From Leptolinea sp. (GTDB lineage: Bacteria; Chloroflexota; Anaerolineae; Anaerolineales; Anaerolineaceae), in NCBI GenBank assembly GCA_022837205.1, contig JALHEL010000191.1:1-6480 (forward strand): a stretch of DNA of 6,480 nucleotides, in the 5' to 3' direction. The position numbers and the translations under genes were made by a program. The notes beneath the pieces were generated by a model. That model was not told where the DNA came from. It saw only the letters and a program-made list of their open reading frames with translations, and searched no databases. Positions 1-5,773 of this stretch are shown in pieces (position 1 is the stretch's first letter; each line of letters begins with the position of its first letter).

Positions 1-38
1 GGATATGTATTAATCATCCTTTTCATTATAAATACAAA

Positions 39-73
39 CTCAACCTTCTGCTATAGGAAAGGAGAAGGTTGAG
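39..73 (-). terminator. Intrinsic terminator of the leftward gntR-ABC operon
   Basis: A perfect 11-bp inverted repeat pairs CTCAACCTTCT (39-49) with AGAAGGTTGAG (63-73) across a 13-base loop. Read on the minus strand, the hairpin is followed by TTTGTATTTAT, a broken U-tract. The plus-strand exit (GAGGAAAAATAA) has none, so it should act leftward. It begins 14 bases after the permease stop codon, where the end of this operon is expected. The U-tract is interrupted, so termination may be incomplete. Confidence 0.8.
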
Positions 74-86
74 GAAAAATAATCGA

Positions 87-710
87 TCAAAATTCTTTTT
101 GGTTAAAAATTCGAACGGAAAGAGATATGGAAAGCGATAAAACAATAATCGTCACCGTCGGGACCAGCCAGAAATTTGCAGTAATCCAATGCGTGGCCGA
201 TTCCAAAATTTGGAATGCATCCGCCAAAAATACGATAATAAACATTAGAACCAGAGGGACATAAACAATCCATCTTCCCTTAATCACCCCCAATTTATAT
301 AAGCCCGGGATCTCAAAAGCGGTCAGGATCAGAAAAACCGAAAAAATGAACAGACTGCTTATCAGATAGTCTGAAATAATTATCGTGGATTTTGAAAAGG
401 CATACTCCATCATCATCGCCAAAAGCCAGTCAATCAGCGAGATCACTACAATAAAGAGATAACGACCAAAAATCAGAACGGATCTCTTGATGGGAGCAAT
501 GCCATACAGCCGGTATAAATCGTTCTTTTCTTCCAATTGAAAGGGATAAAGATGAGTTGACAACAACATAAACAACATAAAAGAAACCGCATCAATCTCA
601 CTCCCCATTATTTTGAAAAAGAAAACCACCACAAACCCCAACAGATAATACCGCAAATAGGGTTTCACTAAAATGAAATTAAATCGTAAGGCATTTAAAA
701 TATCTTTCAT
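87..710 (-). CDS. ABC-2 type transporter permease (PF13346-like), YtrAB-type system
   Basis: A 207-residue integral membrane protein with about six hydrophobic segments, at roughly residues 18-34, 38-56, 78-101, 113-133, 147-165 and 177-200. The cytoplasmic stretch after segment 2 (YPFQLEEKNDLYRLYGIAPI, 55-74, then KR) resembles the conserved 'yPfe-dEk...w...lPv.R' region of small ABC-2 permeases, in which one short permease subunit pairs with a separate ATPase. Its ATG overlaps the TGA of the ATPase gene as ATGA (707-710), so the two are probably translated in a coupled way and assemble as one transporter. It probably moves or senses an envelope-active compound, but the substrate cannot be read from the sequence. 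It is the last gene of the operon, with a terminator 14 bases beyond. Family assignment is by pattern and the length is normal for small permeases of this kind. Confidence 0.8.
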   Translation of the reverse strand: MKDILNALRFNFILVKPYLRYYLLGFVVVFFFKIMGSEIDAVSFMLFMLLSTHLYPFQLEEKNDLYRLYGIAPIKRSVLIFGRYLFIVVISLIDWLLAMMMEYAFSKSTIIISDYLISSLFIFSVFLILTAFEIPGLYKLGVIKGRWIVYVPLVLMFIIVFLADAFQILESATHWITANFWLVPTVTIIVLSLSISLSVRIFNQKEF

Positions 711-1564
711 AACCCGTTTGTCCCTTTATAGGTAAAAACAATGATGTTATCAATCGAAGATTTTTCCGACAATAAATTCGGAAAATAATTGGCATATTCG
801 GTATACATAATTCCTTCGAATCCGCTGCCGTATTCCCGATAACCGATCAAATGCGCTTTCACATCGGGAGTTAAATCTTCTTTTCCTCCTTTTACCAAGC
901 GGAAAGAATCGATAAACTCATCTTTTATGCCGGTGTAAATCAGCCGACCGTCGTTGATAAAAGTGATATAATCCGCAACCTTTTCCAAATCGCTGGTGAT
1001 ATGTGTCGAAAAAAGAACGCTATGTTCTCCATCTTGAATAAACTCGGCTAAAGTATCCAACAGTTCATCGCGAGCGACAGGATCCAAACCGCTGGTCGGT
1101 TCGTCCAAAATAAGCAGTTTGGCATCATGCGAAAAAGCGACCGCGAGCATCAACTTTAATCGCATTCCTTTTGATAATTCTTTTACTTTTTTAGCCGGAT
1201 TTAACTGATATTGTTCCAACTTTTTCCGATAGATTGAACTTTGCCAATTGCTGAAAAACAACGCCATCACCCGATTAATATCGTTAAGCGTCCACTCATC
1301 GACGAAATAATGATTATCAAATACCACACCGGTTTGTTCTTTAATTTCGGCATCATGAGCGATATTCTCCAAGCCGAAAACCTCAACCGTTCCACCGTCC
1401 CGTTGAATCATGTTCAAAATCAATTTGATCGTAGTTGTTTTTCCCGCTCCGTTGGGACCGATAAATCCCATAATGTAGCCTTTCGGCAAATCAAAAGTAA
1501 TATCTTTTAATGTGAAACCGGGATAAATTTTCGAGATATTTTTTACATTGATTGCATCACTCAT
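707..1564 (-). CDS. ABC transporter ATP-binding protein, YtrB/BcrA-like
   Basis: A 285-residue ABC ATPase that should power the adjacent permease. Visible motifs are Walker A GPNGAGKTT (36-44), signature LSKGM (130-134, the variant common in YtrB-like ATPases), Walker B LLILDEP (150-156, catalytic E155), D-loop SGLD (158-161) and switch His in STH (H188). The Q-loop region reads GVVFDNHYF (79-87) with no canonical Gln, which I recall as typical of this subfamily. About 80 residues follow the nucleotide-binding core and may be a small accessory domain. The start is placed at ATG 1562-1564 because GAGG (1574-1577, minus strand) lies 9 bases upstream. An in-frame ATG at 1577-1579 would add five residues but lacks a ribosome site. 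The gene overlaps the end of gntR by 8 bases and the permease start by 4, so the three are co-translated. Confidence 0.92.
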   Translation of the reverse strand: MSDAINVKNISKIYPGFTLKDITFDLPKGYIMGFIGPNGAGKTTTIKLILNMIQRDGGTVEVFGLENIAHDAEIKEQTGVVFDNHYFVDEWTLNDINRVMALFFSNWQSSIYRKKLEQYQLNPAKKVKELSKGMRLKLMLAVAFSHDAKLLILDEPTSGLDPVARDELLDTLAEFIQDGEHSVLFSTHITSDLEKVADYITFINDGRLIYTGIKDEFIDSFRLVKGGKEDLTPDVKAHLIGYREYGSGFEGIMYTEYANYFPNLLSEKSSIDNIIVFTYKGTNGL

Positions 1565-1940
1565 TTTGTTTTTCCTCATTCATTAAATCCAACGCCTGAT
1601 GAACCTCCGATATGTCCAGACCGGCTATCTTTGCCGCTTTCAAAGCGTCAGATAAATTTCGTTCCATTTCACGCAACATATGTTCTTTCAGTAATTCCGA
1701 TCCTTCGCCGAGAACATAGCAGCCGCGCCCCTGAATATTGGTAATAAATCCTTCTTTTTCCAGTTCGGTATAGACCCGCGTTGTAGTCAACACGCTGATC
1801 CGTAAATCCCGTGCCAATTCCCGCAACGAAGGCAACTTATCTCCTTCTTTTAATTCACCGGAAAGTATTTGACTTTTTATCTGATCTTTAATCTGTTCGT
1901 AAATCGGGATACCCGATAAGTTCGATAAGGTAATTTTCAT
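1557..1940 (-). CDS. GntR-family transcriptional regulator, YtrA subfamily
   Basis: A 127-residue regulator with an N-terminal winged helix-turn-helix at about residues 10-77. It contains IPIYEQIKDQI (11-21), LPSLRELARDL (36-46), the recognition-helix stretch TTTRVYTELEKEGF (52-65) and the wing motif GRGCYVL (71-77). The C-terminal part is only about 50 residues of helix with no ligand-binding FCD or UTRA domain, which defines the YtrA subfamily. Members usually repress their own ABC-transporter operon and are relieved by envelope-active antibiotics; that is family knowledge, not visible here. The likely operator is the inverted repeat at 2106-2138 over the operon promoter. The ATG overlaps the TGA of an upstream 46-codon ORF (ATGA, 1937-1940). 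Its own ribosome site is poor: GGGAG lies 12 bases away and only GGAAA is adjacent. Coupled translation is therefore likely. Confidence 0.92.
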   Translation of the reverse strand: MKITLSNLSGIPIYEQIKDQIKSQILSGELKEGDKLPSLRELARDLRISVLTTTRVYTELEKEGFITNIQGRGCYVLGEGSELLKEHMLREMERNLSDALKAAKIAGLDISEVHQALDLMNEEKQNE

Positions 1941-2077
1941 TTTCCGGCTTCACTCCCGCTTTCAATCAAAAGCAAATTCATCGGCCGGAATAAATCAAAA
2001 TGCATATCGAAAACTTGAACAACCCATCCGTTCTCTCGGAATTCATTTCTCTTTATTTTATTGAAAGATCGGTTCAT
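1937..2077 (-). CDS. Small ORF (46 aa) heading the gntR operon, unknown function
   Basis: A 46-codon ORF read from the minus strand of the gntR leader. It begins MNRSFNKIKR and ends LLLIESGSEAGK. The start ATG (2075-2077) has CAGGG five bases upstream, and the TGA (1937-1939) overlaps the gntR ATG as ATGA, the same junction seen between the ATPase and permease genes. It sits about 44 bases downstream of the predicted transcription start and fills most of an otherwise unexplained 180-base leader. The N-terminal third is basic (K7, K9, R10, R14), with an aromatic/hydrophobic middle (W18 to L37) and no clear transmembrane span, signal peptide or known domain. I do not recognise it. It may be a real small protein, or a leader peptide whose translation feeds ribosomes into gntR. 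Chance is possible at this length, but the ribosome site and exact ATGA junction argue against it. Confidence 0.5.
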   Translation of the reverse strand: MNRSFNKIKRNEFRENGWVVQVFDMHFDLFRPMNLLLIESGSEAGK

Positions 2078-2105
2078 TTTTTCCCTGACACTTTAACCGT
2101 ATATG

Positions 2106-2138
2106 CTGTATATACTGTTATGCTTTTATAATATACAG
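2106..2138. promoter_or_regulatory. Probable GntR (YtrA-type) operator
   Basis: A perfect 8-bp inverted repeat, CTGTATAT (2106-2113) and ATATACAG (2131-2138), is separated by 17 bases and covers the -10 box and start point of the leftward promoter. A second repeat, ACTGT (2114-2118) and ACAGT (2135-2139), is nested in it. A self-complementary GTATATAC (2108-2115) and an upstream GTATAT (2099-2104) add further half-site copies. YtrA-type regulators bind spaced inverted repeats at their own promoters. The assignment to this repressor is inferred from position and symmetry. Confidence 0.6.
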
Positions 2139-2155
2139 TTCAAATATTTTGTCAA
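2128..2155 (-). promoter_or_regulatory. Sigma-A-type promoter of the leftward operon
   Basis: On the minus strand a consensus -35 box TTGACA (2150-2155) is followed after 16 bases by a -10 box TATTAT (2128-2133). The transcription start should fall near 2121, which leaves a leader of about 44 bases before the small ORF and about 180 before gntR. The -10 box lies inside the inverted repeat at 2106-2138, consistent with control by the GntR protein. Confidence 0.7.
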
Positions 2156-2172
2156 GGGAAATAATGACAATT

Positions 2173-2185
2173 TGAAATAATTTCA
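2173..2185. repeat. 13-bp palindrome TGAAATAATTTCA between divergent promoters
   Basis: A perfect palindrome with one central base lies between the leftward -35 box (2150-2155) and the predicted rightward -10 box (2252-2257). It has the size and symmetry of a dimeric regulator site. The same TGAAAT half-site recurs in the inverted repeat before the exporter genes (3978-4003). No regulator can be assigned, and AT-rich DNA yields such palindromes by chance fairly often. Confidence 0.3.
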
Positions 2186-2229
2186 CGTTTATTGAGCAAT
2201 TTATCCTTTTTACAAAATCTCTTTTCACA

Positions 2230-2257
2230 TTTCGTTTATACCGGATTTGGTTATAAT
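2230..2257 (+). promoter_or_regulatory. Putative promoter of the membrane glycosyltransferase gene
   Basis: A perfect -10 box TATAAT (2252-2257) is preceded at 16 bases by a poor -35 candidate TTTCGT (2230-2235). Transcription would start near 2264, about 27 bases before the ATG at 2291. This placement is the main reason for rejecting the upstream in-frame TTG at 2192, which would lie ahead of the transcript. The weak -35 suggests low activity or need of an activator. Confidence 0.4.
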
Positions 2258-2290
2258 CAAAAAAGAAATCTACAGGAACGGCGGAAGCGA

Positions 2291-3838
2291 ATGGAAAAAA
2301 AGAAAAATTCTCCTCAATCCGAAGGGAAAACTCCAAGACTTGTTTATCTGTACCTCTATACCACACCTGCGGGTGTCGGCTTAACCAATGACTCATCGGC
2401 TTACCTTGGCGGCGCTCGCAGTATTTTACGGGGAGAAGGATATGTCAGATTTTCCGGAGATCGTTTACCCCGACCTATTACACAATTCCCGCCCCTTTAT
2501 TCAATCGCGATCGCCGGAATAGCAAAAATCTTCCTAACGGATGTATTTCGGTCAGCTTGGATCCTCAATCTGATCTGTTATCTGATGAACCTGATTCTAT
2601 TTTCATTATTGATTCAAAAATTCACAAAAAATAACCGGATGGGCATTTTGGCCGGCATTGTCTATCTTTGCTGCGGACCGATTTTACAAGCTCACGTATA
2701 CGGCTTGAGTGAAGCTTTTTCTCTGATTTTTATGTTATCGGCCTTATGGATGCTCTTTGATTTCAGTGAGAAAAAACGCTCTTTCCCATCTTGGCTGTTT
2801 CTCGGTCTTTGGATCGGACTTCTGACACTGGTTCGTTATGCCGGGGCATCGATCTTGGTAACAGCCATTCTGTTTTGTTTGGTTTCCGCTGCGGATATGA
2901 GAAAACGGCTTTCTCGTATCGGAGGGATGCTGCTGGGATTTCTTATTCCTTTCGGCGGATGGTGGCTGCGAAATTCTCAATATAACGAAAGCGCTGTCAA
3001 CCGGTCTTTGTCAATCCATTTGCCCGGTAACGATGTAATTAACGAGGGGATTCGAACGTTGACAGAGTTCTTTATCCCGGAAGCTTTCGGCATCGTTCAA
3101 AAAGCGATTCGTTTTTGGAAAATTCTTTGGATCATCCTTCTGCTCTTGCTCTTTGTCTGGTTGTTGCGCCAATTCATCGCTTATCTGACAGGAAAAAAAC
3201 AAGAACTTTCAGGCATTTTTCTGTTTGCGTTGGCAGCCGGCGTTTATCTTTTGGTATTAATCGGGGTTTCCGTTTTTATCGACGGTTCGACCGTATTTGA
3301 TAATCGGATGCTTTTACCGTTTTTTATTTGTATCGCCGGTTTGATTCTATCAACGGTGGGATACCTTATTCGTCAAAAAAAGATTTCATCTGTCTTTGGT
3401 ATCCTGGTAATCGTCGTTTTTTCGGTATTCTTGTTTGAAGATGAAAGCGACCTGATTAAGACTTTTCATAAAGACGGACAGGGATTTGCCGGATCGGTGT
3501 GGACAGAATCGGAAACCGCTCAAGCCGCCGAAAAACTACCCCAAGGAAAAACCTTTTATAGTAATCGCCAAACTTATCTTTGGTTGATGAAGGATATGCC
3601 GGCGTATATTCTTCCGATCCTTCGGGATGCGGCTTTGCAACAGGATAACGAGGATTTTGAAAAAGAAAAAGAACAAATGCAGCAAGAAATAAAAAACGGG
3701 GAAGCATATGCGATTGTCTTCAACTATCAGGATATGCTGCAAGACAGTTCGGATAAGGAATGGCTTGACAGCCTTTTCGAAGGTGTTCCGATTTACGGCA
3801 GTTATGCCGATGGGGTTATATTCGGTATAAAAAATTAG
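2291..3838 (+). CDS. Putative ArnT/PMT-like (GT-C fold, GT39-type) membrane glycosyltransferase, N terminus shortened
   Basis: A 515-residue polytopic membrane protein. Such enzymes transfer a sugar from a polyprenyl-phosphate donor to an extracytoplasmic acceptor; the acceptor here is unknown. The first outer loop shows TNDSSAYLGGARSILRGEGY (32-51), with D34 the likely catalytic Asp, then RPITQFPPLY (61-70). Hydrophobic spans lie near 71-85, 87-108, 115-132, 138-157, 166-201 (two), 208-226, 274-298, 307-329, 339-360 and 366-383, with DNRMLLP (337-343) before one of them. Residues 384-515 form a soluble C-terminal part with a charged helical stretch (450-470). The family normally has a full helix just before the catalytic loop; here only RLVYLYLY (16-23) remains after a charged N terminus, so the first helix seems lost. 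The start is ATG 2291, downstream of a TATAAT box; its ribosome site is weak (AGGA 2274-2277 or CGGAAG 2282-2287). An in-frame TTG at 2192 would add 33 residues that also contain no clear membrane helix. The gene stands alone, divergent from the gntR operon. Confidence 0.7.
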   Translation: MEKKKNSPQSEGKTPRLVYLYLYTTPAGVGLTNDSSAYLGGARSILRGEGYVRFSGDRLPRPITQFPPLYSIAIAGIAKIFLTDVFRSAWILNLICYLMNLILFSLLIQKFTKNNRMGILAGIVYLCCGPILQAHVYGLSEAFSLIFMLSALWMLFDFSEKKRSFPSWLFLGLWIGLLTLVRYAGASILVTAILFCLVSAADMRKRLSRIGGMLLGFLIPFGGWWLRNSQYNESAVNRSLSIHLPGNDVINEGIRTLTEFFIPEAFGIVQKAIRFWKILWIILLLLLFVWLLRQFIAYLTGKKQELSGIFLFALAAGVYLLVLIGVSVFIDGSTVFDNRMLLPFFICIAGLILSTVGYLIRQKKISSVFGILVIVVFSVFLFEDESDLIKTFHKDGQGFAGSVWTESETAQAAEKLPQGKTFYSNRQTYLWLMKDMPAYILPILRDAALQQDNEDFEKEKEQMQQEIKNGEAYAIVFNYQDMLQDSSDKEWLDSLFEGVPIYGSYADGVIFGIKN

Positions 3839-4036
3839 AACTTTTTGTCTTATGAGATTATTCGCAATTTAAATCTTATTCTTAAGATATGCTTCGCATT
3901 ACCTTTATTGTTTTCTTATCGCGTTTGATTGATCAATTATTTTCTTTTCTGTTCCTGATAAGCCGCCATTAATAACTAATTTCAAGCAAAAATAGCTGAA
4001 ATTGGTTTAGAATCAAAAAGTCGGAGATCATTTCAG
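3839..4036. other. Intergenic region before the ABC exporter operon
   Basis: This 198-base AT-rich gap has no clear terminator for the upstream gene. The best candidates are ATCTTA/TAAGAT (3873-3888, 4-base loop) and ATGC/GCAT (3889-3899, 3-base loop), both short, with only a broken T-rich stretch further on. A 27-codon hydrophobic ORF (ATG 3889 to TAA 3972, starting MLRITFIVFLSRL) lacks a ribosome site. A perfect palindrome ATTGATCAAT is at 3928-3937 and a strong inverted repeat at 3974-4007. Promoter guesses are weak: TTGTCT (3845-3850) with TTAAAT (3869-3874), or TAGAAT (4008-4013) with no -35 box. Confidence 0.5.
3974..4007 (+). promoter_or_regulatory. Inverted repeat/leader hairpin upstream of the exporter genes
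   Basis: AACTAATTTCA (3974-3984) pairs with TGAAATTGGTT (3997-4007) in an 11-bp stem with one G-T wobble. Two more G-C pairs (3986-3987 with 3995-3996) extend it past a bulged A, leaving a 7-base loop. No U-tract follows, so it is not a typical terminator. It lies 30 bases before the TTG start. It could be a DNA operator for an unlinked repressor or an mRNA structure. The right arm also complements the start-codon region (3994-4002 with 4030-4038), which makes the two pairings mutually exclusive. Confidence 0.5.
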
Positions 4037-4039
4037 TTG
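4023..4039 (+). promoter_or_regulatory. Ribosome binding site and TTG start of the exporter gene
   Basis: GGAG (4023-4026) lies 10 bases before TTG (4037-4039). No ATG is available nearby in frame, and starting at TTG gives MNSFLKYAKPYKKY, the expected N terminus of this exporter family (a short leader, then 'LLkYlkPYkk'). The ATTTCAG just before the TTG is complementary to CTGAAAT at 3996-4002. Confidence 0.7.
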
Positions 4040-5773
4040 AATAGTTTTCTAAAATACGCAAAACCTTATAAAAAATATTTTTTGTTTGGCCCTATATTTA
4101 TGGTGATCGAAGCGACAGGAGACATTGTCCTGCCATTTTTAGTCGCTCAAATTATCAATAACGGTGCGGTTAACCATGATATCCCTTACATTCTGCGAAC
4201 CGGCGGATTGATGGTTGGCTTTTCCGTTATAATGGCCGTTTTTGGTACTTTGGGTGCAAAATTTGCCGTCAACGGATCGGTTAACCTGGCTGCCGATTTA
4301 CGCTTTGACGTATTCAGCAGAATTCAGGAATTTTCGTTCAAAAACATCGATGATTTCAGTACGGGATCTTTGATTACCCGCATCACCAATGATATTACCC
4401 AGATTCAGACTTTCGCAATGTCCTTATTGAGAGGGGTTTTCCGTTCTCCGGTAATGTTGATCGGTGCGGTGATAATGGCTTTTCGTCTTAATTCACAATT
4501 GGCGATCGTCATATTAATCGTTATACCGGTTCTCGGATCGGCAATTTTCACGATTATCACCAAAGCCTCCCCCCGATTCACAACGATGCAAGAGCAATTA
4601 GATAAGCTTAATTCGGATATCAGCGAATCGCTGACGAACATCAGAGTTATCAAGTCCTTCGTTCGGGAAGATTACGAAAATAAAGATTTTTCCGTTGTCA
4701 ACGAAGGTTTACGTGAAAAAAGTATTGCCGCAATGAAAATGGTCATCCTCCAACAGCCGGTCATTACCGCAACTATGAATATCACAACCTTAGCGGTTGT
4801 TTGGTTTGCCGGACGACAGATCATCGTGGGCAGTATGCCGATCGGAAATCTGGCAGCGTTCATCACCTATATTACTCAAATCCTGATGTCACTGAACTTA
4901 CTTGCCAATATCTTTTTGCAAGGGTCGCGGGCAATCGCTTCTTCAAAAAGGATCAATCAGGTGATGGAAACAACGATTGAACTGGATGACAGCCATGCTG
5001 CCTTCCCGGAAGCGATGGTGGAAAAAGGGGAAATTGAATTCAGACATGTCTCCTTCCGTTATTTCAAAACCAATCACGAAAATGTTTTGGATGATATCAA
5101 CCTGGCTATTTCAGCCGGGGAAACCGTCGGGATGATCGGCTCTACCGGAAGCGGAAAAACCACAATGGTTCAGTTGATTCCGCGCCTTTACGATGCCGAT
5201 GAAGGTGAAGTTCTGGTGGACGGGATCAACGTCAAAGATTATTCACTGAAAAAACTACGGGAGGGCGTTGCGTTGGTCCTTCAAAAGAATACGCTGTTTT
5301 CCGGCACGATTGCCGAAAATTTACAATGGGGGAATGAATATGCCACGGAAGAAGAGATGAGAGCGGCCGCAAGAATCGCACAAGCCGAATCTTTCATCGA
5401 TTCGCTTCCCGACGGGTTTGAAACCGATTTGGGACAAGGAGGAGTCAATCTTTCGGGCGGACAGAAGCAACGTTTATGTATTGCCCGCGCTTTATTGAAG
5501 AAACCAAAAATACTGATTCTTGATGACAGTACCAGCGCAGTGGATACCGCAACCGAAGCTAAAATCCGCAAATCATTTTCCGAGAATCTTCAAGGAATTA
5601 CCAAAATTATTATTGCCCAACGGATCAATTCCGTGATCGACGCGGACAAAATTGTCGTGCTCAACGAGGGGAAAATTGTCGGTTGCGGTGTTCACCAGGA
5701 TCTGATTAAAACCTGTGTTCCGTATCAAGAAATTTATTATTCGCAAAAAGAGAAAAATAAAGAGGGCGAATAA
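4037..5773 (+). CDS. Heterodimeric ABC exporter half-transporter with degenerate ATPase site (BmrC/LmrC-like)
   Basis: A 578-residue complete type I ABC exporter half: a six-helix membrane domain (spans near 15-40, 53-78, 130-150, 153-174, 243-260, 265-290) followed by an ATPase domain (about 330-578). The motif FSTGSLITRITNDI (107-120) is the intracellular coupling region typical of the family. ATPase motifs are Walker A GSTGSGKTT (368-376), Q-loop Q416, signature LSGGQ (472-476), Walker B ILILDDS (492-498) and switch region IIAQRI (525-530). The catalytic Glu is replaced by Asp (D497) and the switch His by Gln (Q528), so the site built on its own Walker motifs should hydrolyse ATP poorly. 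This is characteristic of one partner in BmrCD, LmrCD and TM287/288 heterodimers. Its intact LSGGQ would complete the partner's catalytic site. The TAA overlaps the next ATG by one base (TAATG). The substrate is probably a drug-like or lipophilic compound, inferred only from the family. Confidence 0.9.
   Translation: MNSFLKYAKPYKKYFLFGPIFMVIEATGDIVLPFLVAQIINNGAVNHDIPYILRTGGLMVGFSVIMAVFGTLGAKFAVNGSVNLAADLRFDVFSRIQEFSFKNIDDFSTGSLITRITNDITQIQTFAMSLLRGVFRSPVMLIGAVIMAFRLNSQLAIVILIVIPVLGSAIFTIITKASPRFTTMQEQLDKLNSDISESLTNIRVIKSFVREDYENKDFSVVNEGLREKSIAAMKMVILQQPVITATMNITTLAVVWFAGRQIIVGSMPIGNLAAFITYITQILMSLNLLANIFLQGSRAIASSKRINQVMETTIELDDSHAAFPEAMVEKGEIEFRHVSFRYFKTNHENVLDDINLAISAGETVGMIGSTGSGKTTMVQLIPRLYDADEGEVLVDGINVKDYSLKKLREGVALVLQKNTLFSGTIAENLQWGNEYATEEEMRAAARIAQAESFIDSLPDGFETDLGQGGVNLSGGQKQRLCIARALLKKPKILILDDSTSAVDTATEAKIRKSFSENLQGITKIIIAQRINSVIDADKIVVLNEGKIVGCGVHQDLIKTCVPYQEIYYSQKEKNKEGE

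Noticed and set aside
1565..1579. Alternative ATG at 1577-1579 for the ABC ATPase
   Set aside because: No ribosome site precedes it, whereas GAGG at 1574-1577 is well placed for the ATG at 1562-1564, and MSDAINVKNISK is the normal start for this family.
2192..2290. Upstream in-frame TTG start for the membrane glycosyltransferase, adding 33 residues
   Set aside because: A TATAAT box at 2252-2257 lies inside this extension, no ribosome site precedes the TTG, and the added residues resemble no part of the family and provide no clear membrane helix.
2118..2396. 92-codon minus-strand open frame across the divergent promoter region
   Set aside because: It runs over both predicted promoters and the start of the glycosyltransferase gene, and shows no family resemblance or ribosome site.
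3873..3899. Two small adjacent hairpins as a terminator of the glycosyltransferase gene
   Set aside because: The stems are only 6 and 4 bp, the first is mostly A-T, and neither is followed directly by a U-tract.
3928..3937. Perfect palindrome ATTGATCAAT as an operator
   Set aside because: It is short and AT-rich, has no matching copy elsewhere in the window and does not overlap a convincing promoter, so chance is sufficient.
4008..4013. TAGAAT as the -10 box of the exporter operon
   Set aside because: It is a good -10 match, but no -35 element is present 15-19 bases upstream, so it is noted only as an alternative and not listed as a promoter.
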